A stretch of DNA of 8,035 nucleotides, from positions 1-8,035 of the forward strand of contig CAAFSR010000033.1 of assembly GCA_900765705.1 (NCBI GenBank), in the 5' to 3' direction. Source of the stretch: an uncultured Faecalibacterium sp. GTDB lineage: Bacteria; Bacillota; Clostridia; Oscillospirales; Ruminococcaceae. The stretch's first letter is position 1. Each line of letters starts with the position of its first letter. Below, piece by piece: positions 1 to 4,615 of this stretch. A model generated the notes under the pieces. The model was not told the DNA's origin. It did no database searches and worked only from the letters and a program-made list of their open reading frames with translations. The translations under genes were made by a program, and so were the position numbers.

Positions 1-825
1 GGTGGCCCCTATCTCATTCAGATGCTGTTCAAAGAGCCGGTAGAAATGCCGGATAAAGAAAAAATGACTGCCATAATGGAGAAGCACATCGGATCAACAG
101 AGTGCTTCTGTTATGATAAGAAAATGGCCGGCTTTGCCGCCCTGGATCATGTCGCGGAATTTCAGGACGGCAAGTGCCCGGTACAGCTGATGGTGATGAA
201 ATGCGACAAGTTCAAGGGCAAAGGCTTTGATGCCTTTCTGATGAGCCAGATGTGGGACTGCCAGGAGGACCGTGACCGGATCTTCCGGGAGTGCAAATAT
301 CAGGTGGTGGCCACCGATATGCTGACTGCGGCGCTTCCAGCGCTGGAGCGTGCCAACCTGGATGCCGACTTTCTGGAGGCTCTGGCAGAGCTGTACCCCA
401 CCTGTGAGGCGTTCTATTTCCAGAACTGCGGCAAGCTGTTTCTGGCAGAGGATGTGCGCTCCCATCAGATTGAGGGGCCGGATCGGTTCATCCGCTTTGG
501 CGTCAATGTCCGTTTCTTCAACATCGAGGGCACGGAGGATATGCTCATCGACACGGTGGGCATGAGCACCCTGTTTTTGCCGGATCTCCAGTACCACTTC
601 CACGGCATGGACCCCAACTGGGTGGTAAACCACGCCTATAATGCAGCGTCCTATATTCTGGAGCATGATAACCCCATTGAGGATGGGGAAACCATAGACG
701 GCGTGGCGGATGGCCAGATGTGCCGGGAGATCCAGTGGAAGTGCCAATATGAAGATGCCTTGATCCAGCCGCCCAGAGGGGTGCTGGACATCAACATGGG
801 AAACTATGCTTCGGGAGGACGCTGA
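1..825 (+). CDS. DUF4261-family protein, 5' end outside the window
   Basis: The reading frame is open from the first base. The seven codons before the first ATG (position 22) read GGPYLIQ and run smoothly into MLFKEP, so the gene very probably starts upstream of the window. At least 274 residues are present. I recognise the family from the C-terminal third: a LFLPDLQYHFHGMDPN stretch, then NHAYNAASYILEHDNPI and a GETIDG motif, which are characteristic of DUF4261 domains. There is no signal peptide or membrane segment in the visible part, so it is probably cytoplasmic. The biochemical function of the family is not known to me. It is GC-rich compared with the genes after it. The stop codon is separated by no bases from the ATG of a small membrane protein, whose ribosome binding site lies inside this gene, so the two are translationally linked. 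Family assignment is fairly sure; function is unknown. Confidence 0.72.
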   Translation, partial: GGPYLIQMLFKEPVEMPDKEKMTAIMEKHIGSTECFCYDKKMAGFAALDHVAEFQDGKCPVQLMVMKCDKFKGKGFDAFLMSQMWDCQEDRDRIFRECKYQVVATDMLTAALPALERANLDADFLEALAELYPTCEAFYFQNCGKLFLAEDVRSHQIEGPDRFIRFGVNVRFFNIEGTEDMLIDTVGMSTLFLPDLQYHFHGMDPNWVVNHAYNAASYILEHDNPIEDGETIDGVADGQMCREIQWKCQYEDALIQPPRGVLDINMGNYASGGR

Positions 826-966
826 ATGAATGGCGTTGTGCTCCTGGTAGGCGGACTTCTGCTTGTGGCGGTGATCAAGCTGATTATAGATCGAAATTGG
901 ATCGGCCTGCTTCTCTGTGCTGTCGCCCTGCTTCTGGTCTTTGGGGCTGGACACCATACAAAATAG
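826..966 (+). CDS. small two-helix membrane protein, 46 residues
   Basis: The ATG directly follows the TGA of the DUF4261 gene. A good ribosome binding site, GGGAGGA at 813-819, sits 6 bases upstream. The product begins MNGVVLLVGGLLLVAVIKLI and consists almost entirely of two hydrophobic stretches (about residues 3-21 and 25-41) separated by a short polar turn containing IDRNW. It ends in a short tail, GHHTK. A helical hairpin in the membrane is the simplest reading. The tight coupling to the upstream gene and the correct spacing of the ribosome binding site make it likely to be real despite its size. I do not recognise the family. It may anchor or accompany the DUF4261 protein, but that is only suggested by position. 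Confidence 0.62.
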   Translation: MNGVVLLVGGLLLVAVIKLIIDRNWIGLLLCAVALLLVFGAGHHTK

Positions 967-994
967 GCCATTTTAAGAATCGAGGAGGTGAAGT

Positions 995-1957
995 ATGCAG
1001 AATTCAACAAATATGCGGATACTGGAATTACTCCGGTTTCTCTATGAGCGGACCGATGAAAACCATCCCGCCACAGTATCTGACATCATTGCCCATCTGA
1101 ATGGAAAAGGAATTCAGGCAGTGCGGCAGACTGTTTACGCAGATACCAATGCGCTGATCGATGCGGGGATTGATATTGTGGTGGTTAAGAGTACCCAAAA
1201 CCAATATTTTATGGGAAACCGCCTGTTTGAGTATCCAGAACTGAAAATGCTGACAGACGCAGTAGCATCCTCGAAGATCATTTCTGCCAAGAAGTCTGAG
1301 GAGCTGGTGCAGAAATTATGCCGTCTGACCAGTCTACATCAGGCAAAGCAGCTTCAAAAATTTGCTGCTTTATCCAGCCGTGTCAAACCGCATAATGAAA
1401 AGGTTTACTACATCATTGACAATATCCAAACAGCGATTGGAAACCATCAGCAAATTCGGTTCCAATACTATGAATATACTCAAGAAAAAAAGAAAATCTT
1501 AAAGCATGATGGATATTATTATGTCGTAAATCCTTATGCGCTTGAATGGAAAAATGACCATTACTATTTGATTGGATTTTCTCTGAAGCATCAGAAAATT
1601 GCTCACTTCCGTGTAGATCGGCTAACAAGTGTAGAAAATCTGGAAACTTACTTTATGCCGATAGAGGGATTTGATGTAGCCTCCTATACAAATAAAATGG
1701 TTGATATGTTTACATCGGAGTCATCGAAGGAAGTAACCCTTCTATGTGAAAACGAATTGATGAGAGTAATCATAGATCATTATGGAGAAGATGCTGCTGT
1801 TGATAGGTATGATGATACACACTTCACAGCCAAAATTGAAGTGAACCCCAGTGGAACTTTTTATGGCTGGATATTCAAATTCAAAGGGAAAATAAAAATT
1901 CTCTCTCCCAAAGAGTGCATTACGGAAATGCAGCAAATCGCTCAGGAATTTATATAG
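995..1957 (+). CDS. HTH-WYL domain transcriptional regulator
   Basis: This 320-residue protein has the usual build and length of WYL regulators. A winged-helix DNA-binding domain lies at about residues 5-62, including AVRQTVYADTNALIDAGI, the pattern of the DeoR-like HTH that precedes WYL. A linker helix follows. The WYL domain is at about 138-212: NPYALEWKNDHYYLIGF at 179-195 is the WYL core with YYL in place of WYL, and FRVDRL at 205-210 is the conserved ligand-pocket arginine motif. A C-terminal WCX-like segment spans about 245-320. Such proteins sense nucleotides or other small ligands and often repress defence or stress genes. The start is set by GAGGAGGTGA just upstream of ATG 995. Only 28 bases separate it from the membrane-protein gene, so it is probably co-transcribed with both upstream genes and may regulate them. 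A strong terminator follows. The second half is clearly more AT-rich than the upstream genes. Confidence 0.88.
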   Translation: MQNSTNMRILELLRFLYERTDENHPATVSDIIAHLNGKGIQAVRQTVYADTNALIDAGIDIVVVKSTQNQYFMGNRLFEYPELKMLTDAVASSKIISAKKSEELVQKLCRLTSLHQAKQLQKFAALSSRVKPHNEKVYYIIDNIQTAIGNHQQIRFQYYEYTQEKKKILKHDGYYYVVNPYALEWKNDHYYLIGFSLKHQKIAHFRVDRLTSVENLETYFMPIEGFDVASYTNKMVDMFTSESSKEVTLLCENELMRVIIDHYGEDAAVDRYDDTHFTAKIEVNPSGTFYGWIFKFKGKIKILSPKECITEMQQIAQEFI

Positions 1958-1960
1958 CGC

Positions 1961-1994
1961 AAAAGAGGTGTTATTGATTTTTAACACCTCTTTT
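1961..1994 (+). terminator. intrinsic terminator after the WYL gene, probably bidirectional
   Basis: A perfect 13-bp stem, AAAAGAGGTGTTA (1961-1973) with TAACACCTCTTTT (1982-1994), encloses an 8-base loop. It ends in a T run on the plus strand and, because the stem starts with AAAA, also in a T run on the minus strand. It starts 3 bases after the WYL stop codon and closes the first transcription unit. Confidence 0.88.
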
Positions 1995-2012
1995 CAAATG
2001 AAATTTTTATCC

Positions 2013-2041
2013 TTGAAGTGAACAGATGTTCGATATACAAT
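2013..2041 (+). promoter_or_regulatory. sigma-A-like promoter of the XRE/ImmA operon
   Basis: TTGAAG at 2013-2018 (matching TTGACA at four positions) and TACAAT at 2036-2041 (matching TATAAT at five) are separated by exactly 17 bases. Transcription would start near 2048, just before the TGTTCG palindrome and about 40 bases upstream of the XRE start codon. It follows the terminator at 1961-1994, so the XRE gene needs its own promoter. Confidence 0.6.
2020..2031 (+). promoter_or_regulatory. LexA-box-like palindrome inside the promoter spacer
   Basis: GAAC-AGAT-GTTC is a palindrome lying wholly between the -35 and -10 elements. With its flanks (T before, G after) it fits the known Gram-positive LexA/DinR consensus CGAACRNRYGTTYG at 13 of 14 positions. 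A repressor bound here would block RNA polymerase. Alternatively it is another pair of half-sites for the XRE protein, since it shares the TGTTCG/GAACA half-site with the two palindromes at 2052 and 3154. Confidence 0.45.
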
Positions 2042-2051
2042 ATAAGCAAGA

Positions 2052-2071
2052 TGTTCGCAGTTCGTCGAACA
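2052..2071 (+). promoter_or_regulatory. palindromic operator TGTTCG-N8-CGAACA, copy 1
   Basis: The two 6-base half-sites are exact inverted repeats 8 bases apart. They lie just downstream of the predicted transcription start and just before the ribosome binding site of the XRE gene. The same arrangement with the same spacing recurs at 3154-3173. A site in this position is typical of autorepression by a phage-type or ICE-type XRE repressor. Confidence 0.6.
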
Positions 2072-2088
2072 AATGAGAGGTGAATGCT

Positions 2089-2457
2089 GTGGGCAATATA
2101 ACTTTTGGATCATTTATAGCCGAGAAACGCAAGGCGCACAAATTCAATTTACGCGATACAGCCAAGCATTTGAATATTGCTTACGGTTATCTGTGTGATA
2201 TTGAGCAAAGCCGCCGTCCTGCACCCAATGGAGATTTTGTGGAACGCATCTCTGCCTTTCTGAATTTGGATAAATCAGAACATGAGTTGCTTTTGGATCT
2301 GGCTGCAAAATCACGCAATACAGTATCTGCTGATTTGCCAGACTATATCATGGAAAAAGATATTGTTCGGGCAGCCTTGCGTGTGGCAAAAGAAGTAGAT
2401 GCTACCGATGAAGAATGGCAGACATTTATGAAAATGCTAAAGGAGCGTAAACGATAG
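2089..2457 (+). CDS. XRE-family HTH repressor (ImmR-like)
   Basis: The product is 122 residues long. An XRE (Cro/CI-type) helix-turn-helix fills about residues 7-62. LRDTAKHLNIAYGYLCDIEQ spans helices 2 and 3, and SRRPAP is the loop that usually follows. The C-terminal half is helical and charged and probably mediates dimerisation. I chose the GTG at 2089 because GAGAGG (2075-2080) is spaced 8 bases from it. The in-frame GTG at 2080 overlaps that ribosome binding site and would only add three residues. The next gene is a metallopeptidase of the ImmA/IrrE family 11 bases downstream, the classical repressor plus anti-repressor protease pair of ICEs and prophages. The promoter region has palindromes it probably binds itself. 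Role as master repressor of the element is inferred from this context. Confidence 0.85.
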   Translation: MGNITFGSFIAEKRKAHKFNLRDTAKHLNIAYGYLCDIEQSRRPAPNGDFVERISAFLNLDKSEHELLLDLAAKSRNTVSADLPDYIMEKDIVRAALRVAKEVDATDEEWQTFMKMLKERKR

Positions 2458-2468
2458 GGGGGAGAGCT

Positions 2469-3083
2469 TTGTCAATTCCACAAATCCGTACAGAAGCAAT
2501 CGAGGCAGTAGGGCGAAAAATCCTGATGGAATATGATCCCTCTCTGCTATCCGGGCAACCATGTCCTGTGCCAATCGAAACCATTATCGAGACAAAGTTT
2601 GATCTAATCCTGGAGTTTCATACACTAAGAAAAAACCCCAAGATATTAGGGGAAACAATTTTCGATGACGGTGCTGTTGTCTTATATGACCAGATACAGA
2701 GACAGTATCGAATGATTGCAGTAAGAGCCGGTACAATCTTAATTGATGAACGGCTTTGTGATCCGTCAAAATTAGGGCGGCTCCGTTTTACCTGTGCCCA
2801 TGAGCTGGCTCATTGGGTACTACATAAGAAGTTGTACTCTGGTACTGGAGATGTTGCTGCTTATAACGGAAATGTTTCTTCCGACGAAAGTCATGGCATA
2901 ATTGAGCGTCAGGCGGATACTCTGGCTTCTGCTCTGCTGATGCCTTTACCGCAGATCAAAAAATGTTTTTACCGGCTTAAAATAGGCCGGACAGATGAAC
3001 AGCTCATTGCTGAAATGGCAAATATTTTTGAGGTTTCCAAGCAAGCAATGCAGATTCGTCTAAAATCCAGAAACCTGATATAA
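2469..3083 (+). CDS. ImmA/IrrE-family zinc metallopeptidase (DUF955)
   Basis: This 204-residue protein has the HExxH zinc-protease motif, HELAHWVLH, at residues 111-119. A second conserved segment, IERQADTLASALLMPL (145-160), is the typical downstream motif of this family that supplies the third metal ligand. In ICEBs1 and related elements ImmA cleaves its partner repressor ImmR to switch on excision, and IrrE does the same to DdrO in Deinococcus. The adjacent XRE gene makes the same role likely here. The start is a TTG at 2469 with a strong GGGGGGAGAG ribosome binding site at 2457-2466, beginning at the last base of the XRE stop codon, so the two genes form one operon. It appears complete, with all key residues present, and is cytoplasmic (no signal peptide). 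Confidence 0.9.
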   Translation: MSIPQIRTEAIEAVGRKILMEYDPSLLSGQPCPVPIETIIETKFDLILEFHTLRKNPKILGETIFDDGAVVLYDQIQRQYRMIAVRAGTILIDERLCDPSKLGRLRFTCAHELAHWVLHKKLYSGTGDVAAYNGNVSSDESHGIIERQADTLASALLMPLPQIKKCFYRLKIGRTDEQLIAEMANIFEVSKQAMQIRLKSRNLI

Positions 3084-3098
3084 CCAAATGGGGGAATA

Positions 3099-3120
3099 GA
3101 GAGAGGCACTGCCCTCTCTC
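3099..3120 (+). terminator. hairpin after the ImmA-like gene, weak terminator candidate
   Basis: GAGAGAGG (3099-3106) and CCTCTCTC (3113-3120) form a perfect 8-bp stem with a 6-base loop, 15 bases after the stop codon. There is no T run behind it, so it may be a weak or factor-dependent terminator, or an RNA-stabilising hairpin. Confidence 0.4.
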
Positions 3121-3153
3121 ACGCTCCTCTGCTATGCTATTTTGTACCTAATA

Positions 3154-3173
3154 TGTTCGCAATATTGCGAACA
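3154..3173 (+). promoter_or_regulatory. palindromic operator TGTTCG-N8-CGAACA, copy 2
   Basis: This is a perfect 20-bp palindrome, TGTTCGCAAT followed by ATTGCGAACA, ending at the first base of the AAGGAGG ribosome binding site of the gene at 3188. It has the same half-sites and spacing as the copy at 2052-2071. A further half-site, TGTTC at 3182-3186, pairs with GAACA across the ribosome binding site. The site would place the downstream regulator under control of the same protein, most likely the XRE repressor. No convincing -35/-10 pair is visible; TAATAT at 3149-3154 could be a -10. Confidence 0.62.
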
Positions 3174-3187
3174 AGGAGGGATGTTCT

Positions 3188-3724
3188 ATGAGAAAAGAAA
3201 GCACAACAATCCAAAAATGTAACAGCAGGCTAACAGCTTTGGGGCTTAACAGCGACGCTGCGTTTCATAGAAGTAAGCTGATTCTAAAGATTTACCGTGA
3301 TGTAGTCTGGGTTCTGAGTGAACGGGCAGAAGAATTACAAGAAACTGCTTGGATTATGGGAGAACAAGATATAGAGTCTGGCCTCTGCTATCTTGAAAAT
3401 TTTGCACCAGATATTGAACTGCAAGCCTTTGAAGAAAAAGTTTGCTGCCTTGTTCAAAATCAAATGCTAGTCAATATTATTGACCGTGCACTCCTTCGTC
3501 TGAAACGGTATCCGGATCGAGGAGAACTTTACTATGAAATTTTGACTAAGCAATTTATCTATCGGTTCAACAGTACAGAGAAAGAATTGCTGGAAGAACT
3601 AAATATAGAGCGCAGTGTCTTTTATGACCGAAAACGAGAAGCCATCTATTTATTTTCTGTTTGCTTGTTTGGATATTCTATTCCAGAAGTCCTGGAGGAG
3701 CTGCCCCGACTAAATCCCGACTAA
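3188..3724 (+). CDS. ArpU/RinA-like phage-type transcriptional regulator (sigma-region-4-like HTH)
   Basis: This 178-residue, mostly helical soluble protein has a putative DNA-binding domain near the C-terminus: FNSTEKELLEELNIERSVFY then DRKREAIYLF (about residues 127-156), which has the shape of the sigma-70 region 4-like HTH found in ArpU and RinA late-gene regulators. The N-terminal 110 residues are not recognised. ATG 3188 is chosen because AAGGAGG (3173-3179) is 8 bases upstream; ATG 3181 would be only one base away. The gene lies directly behind a palindromic operator shared with the XRE repressor, so it is probably the next step in a regulatory cascade. Its last five codons and stop are made of the first two units of an 11-bp tandem repeat that continues beyond the gene, which may be its own binding region. 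The exact family name is uncertain. Confidence 0.6.
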   Translation: MRKESTTIQKCNSRLTALGLNSDAAFHRSKLILKIYRDVVWVLSERAEELQETAWIMGEQDIESGLCYLENFAPDIELQAFEEKVCCLVQNQMLVNIIDRALLRLKRYPDRGELYYEILTKQFIYRFNSTEKELLEELNIERSVFYDRKREAIYLFSVCLFGYSIPEVLEELPRLNPD

Positions 3725-3748
3725 ATCCCGACAAATCCCCGACCTAAT
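3705..3748 (+). repeat. four tandem 11-bp repeats, consensus CCCGACTAAAT
   Basis: Units are CCCGACTAAAT (3705-3715), CCCGACTAAAT (3716-3726), CCCGACAAAT (3727-3736, one base short) and CCCCGACCTAAT (3737-3748, one base longer). Two further degenerate CCGAC cores follow at 3761-3773. The period is close to one turn of DNA, so a protein would find its sites on one face of the helix. The array begins inside the end of the 3188 gene and lies just upstream of a promoter candidate. Confidence 0.88.
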
Positions 3749-3781
3749 CCCTACTCCCTTCCGACTTCCGACCTGCTATAC

Positions 3782-3810
3782 TTGTTATAGTGGCAGGAAT
3801 GCGCTAAATT
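3782..3810 (+). promoter_or_regulatory. possible promoter of the leader and sigma-like gene
   Basis: TTGTTA (3782-3787) and TAAATT (3805-3810) are separated by 17 bases. Each matches the consensus hexamer at four positions, so the promoter would be weak unless activated. It lies 34 bases after the last full 11-bp repeat, a sensible place for activator-dependent transcription. An inverted repeat, CTATA-N5-TATAG, overlaps the -35 region (3776-3790). Confidence 0.35.
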
Positions 3811-3829
3811 GAATACTTTTCTACATAAG

Positions 3830-3853
3830 GCCCGGCATTAACCGGGCTTTTTT
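3830..3853 (+). terminator. intrinsic terminator 1 in the leader
   Basis: A 6-bp GC-only stem, GCCCGG (3830-3835) and CCGGGC (3842-3847), with a 6-base loop is followed by six T residues. It lies about 100 bases after the 3188 gene and 170 bases before the sigma-like gene, so it either ends the upstream transcript or attenuates the downstream one. Confidence 0.8.
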
Positions 3854-3855
3854 CA

Positions 3856-3881
3856 TTCCTGCTGCAATATGGCGGCAGGAA
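3856..3881 (+). promoter_or_regulatory. hairpin between the two leader terminators
   Basis: TTCCTGCTGC (3856-3865) pairs with GCGGCAGGAA (3872-3881) over 10 bp with one G-U pair and a 6-base loop. The left arm can instead pair upstream, because CATTCCTGC (3854-3862) is the exact complement of GCAGGAATG (3793-3801). That alternative helix encloses the first terminator and excludes this hairpin. Confidence 0.5.
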
Positions 3882-3884
3882 CAT

Positions 3885-3915
3885 GGCTGGAGGTGAAAAC
3901 ACTTCCGGCCTTTTT
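3885..3915 (+). terminator. intrinsic terminator 2 in the leader
   Basis: GGCTGGAGGTG (3885-3895) pairs with CACTTCCGGCC (3900-3910) over 11 bp, two of them G-U, around an AAAA loop. Five T, a C and three more T follow. Part of its right arm, CCGGCC (3905-3910), is complementary to GGCCGG at 3934-3939, which overlaps the ribosome binding site of the small ORF at 3941, so two alternative folds are possible. Confidence 0.72.
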
Positions 3916-3940
3916 CTTTGCCCGGTATTAGGAGGCCGGT

Positions 3941-3976
3941 ATGCGCTGGGAGGCGTACATAGCAAAATATCCATGA
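3941..3976 (+). CDS. 11-codon leader ORF, MRWEAYIAKYP
   Basis: An exact AGGAGG ribosome binding site (3930-3935) sits 5 bases before ATG 3941. Eleven codons follow before TGA. The stop overlaps the start of a second short ORF (ATGA at 3973-3976). The strong ribosome binding site suggests it is translated. It could be a leader peptide that couples ribosome movement to the hairpins around it, or the remains of a longer gene. Confidence 0.45.
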   Translation: MRWEAYIAKYP

Positions 3977-4053
3977 CACCGTTCAAATTCGCTGACTACC
4001 AAGAATTTGAACGGAGGAAAGGATATGACGAGAGTATTCATTTGGAAAAATAA
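3973..4053 (+). CDS. 26-codon ORF overlapping the sigma-like gene start
   Basis: It begins MTPFKFADYQEF and ends in LEK. Its ATG overlaps the stop of the 11-codon ORF by four bases (ATGA), the usual sign of translational coupling, and it has no ribosome binding site of its own. It runs through the start codon of the sigma-like gene (4025) in another frame. It may be a coupled small gene, or the second half of a small gene now split by a frameshift. Weakly supported. Confidence 0.3.
   Translation: MTPFKFADYQEFERRKGYDESIHLEK
3981..4012 (+). promoter_or_regulatory. 10-bp inverted repeat directly before a ribosome binding site
   Basis: GTTCAAATTC (3981-3990) and GAATTTGAAC (4003-4012) are exact inverted repeats with a 12-base spacer. 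The right arm ends one base before the GGAGG ribosome binding site (4013-4017) of the sigma-like gene. As RNA it would form a hairpin at the edge of the ribosome binding site; as DNA it could be an operator. Confidence 0.6.
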
Positions 4054-4573
4054 CAGCCCACAGGAATGGGAGGAAATCAGTTTTTCAGCGTTCAGTAAGG
4101 CACGCCGCAATGGTTGCTTTACTGGGCGCTTTTTTGTTGAAACAGTCAAAATGTTCCGTGATGAAGATGACCGCATTATCATGGAATGTTCTCGCAAAGA
4201 TTTTGAAAAATACCAACAGGAGGACCGCCACAGCCGCTATCTCCAGGAACATGAGAAAAGTCGCTCTATATTCCCGGCTTCTCATGTGGGAGATCGTGAC
4301 GGCACAGAGGAAGGTTATCAGGATACAGATTTGTTTGTGGATGAATCTGTTGATACTGCGGAACAAGCTATTCAGAATTTACTTCTTGAGGATTTACACC
4401 AAGCTCTATTGAAACTGAGTCCGGCAGAACGAGATTTTATATTGTCCTATTATGAAATGAAAATACCAAATGCAACTTGTTTAGCCCAACGATATGGTAT
4501 TACTCGGCAAGCCGCAGATAAGCGATTGAAAAAAATTGAAGAAAAAATAAAAAAGTTGGTTGCGATTTTCTAA
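4025..4573 (+). CDS. sigma-70 region-4-like regulator (Tn916 Orf7-like)
   Basis: The product has 182 residues. The C-terminal domain, about 118-180, has the look of sigma-70 region 4: LLEDLHQALLKLSPAERDF, then ILSYYEMKIPNATCLAQRYG, then ITRQAADKRLKKIEEKIKKL, the last containing the recognition helix. The N-terminal part (VFIWKNNSPQEWEEISFSAF and onwards) is not a known sigma region 2 that I can see, so it is a sigma-like or accessory regulator rather than a full sigma factor. Proteins of this plan occur in Tn916-like elements and many Clostridia ICEs, where they raise transcription of transfer genes. ATG 4025 is correct because GGAGGAAAGG (4013-4022) is immediately upstream; an upstream in-frame TTG at 4007 would place that site inside the gene. 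The long hairpin-rich leader suggests attenuation control. A 12-bp hairpin follows the gene. Confidence 0.72.
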   Translation: MTRVFIWKNNSPQEWEEISFSAFSKARRNGCFTGRFFVETVKMFRDEDDRIIMECSRKDFEKYQQEDRHSRYLQEHEKSRSIFPASHVGDRDGTEEGYQDTDLFVDESVDTAEQAIQNLLLEDLHQALLKLSPAERDFILSYYEMKIPNATCLAQRYGITRQAADKRLKKIEEKIKKLVAIF

Positions 4574-4586
4574 AAAAGTGGCAGTA

Positions 4587-4615
4587 GCAAGTGAGAGGGA
4601 AATCCTTTCACTTGC
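4587..4615 (+). terminator. 12-bp hairpin after the sigma-like gene
   Basis: GCAAGTGAGAGG (4587-4598) pairs with CCTTTCACTTGC (4604-4615), with one G-U pair and a 5-base loop, 13 bases after the stop codon. No T run follows; instead an exact TTGACA lies at 4619-4624, without a good -10 at normal spacing. It is a likely transcript end or stabiliser, with low certainty as an intrinsic terminator. Confidence 0.45.

Noticed and set aside
94..957. 287-codon open frame on the minus strand
   Set aside because: It is the antisense of the DUF4261 and small membrane genes; the GC-rich sequence with few stops explains its length, and it has no recognisable domain.
4004..4024. TTG at 4007 as start of the sigma-like gene
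   Set aside because: It would place the GGAGG ribosome binding site inside the gene; the ATG at 4025 has ideal spacing.
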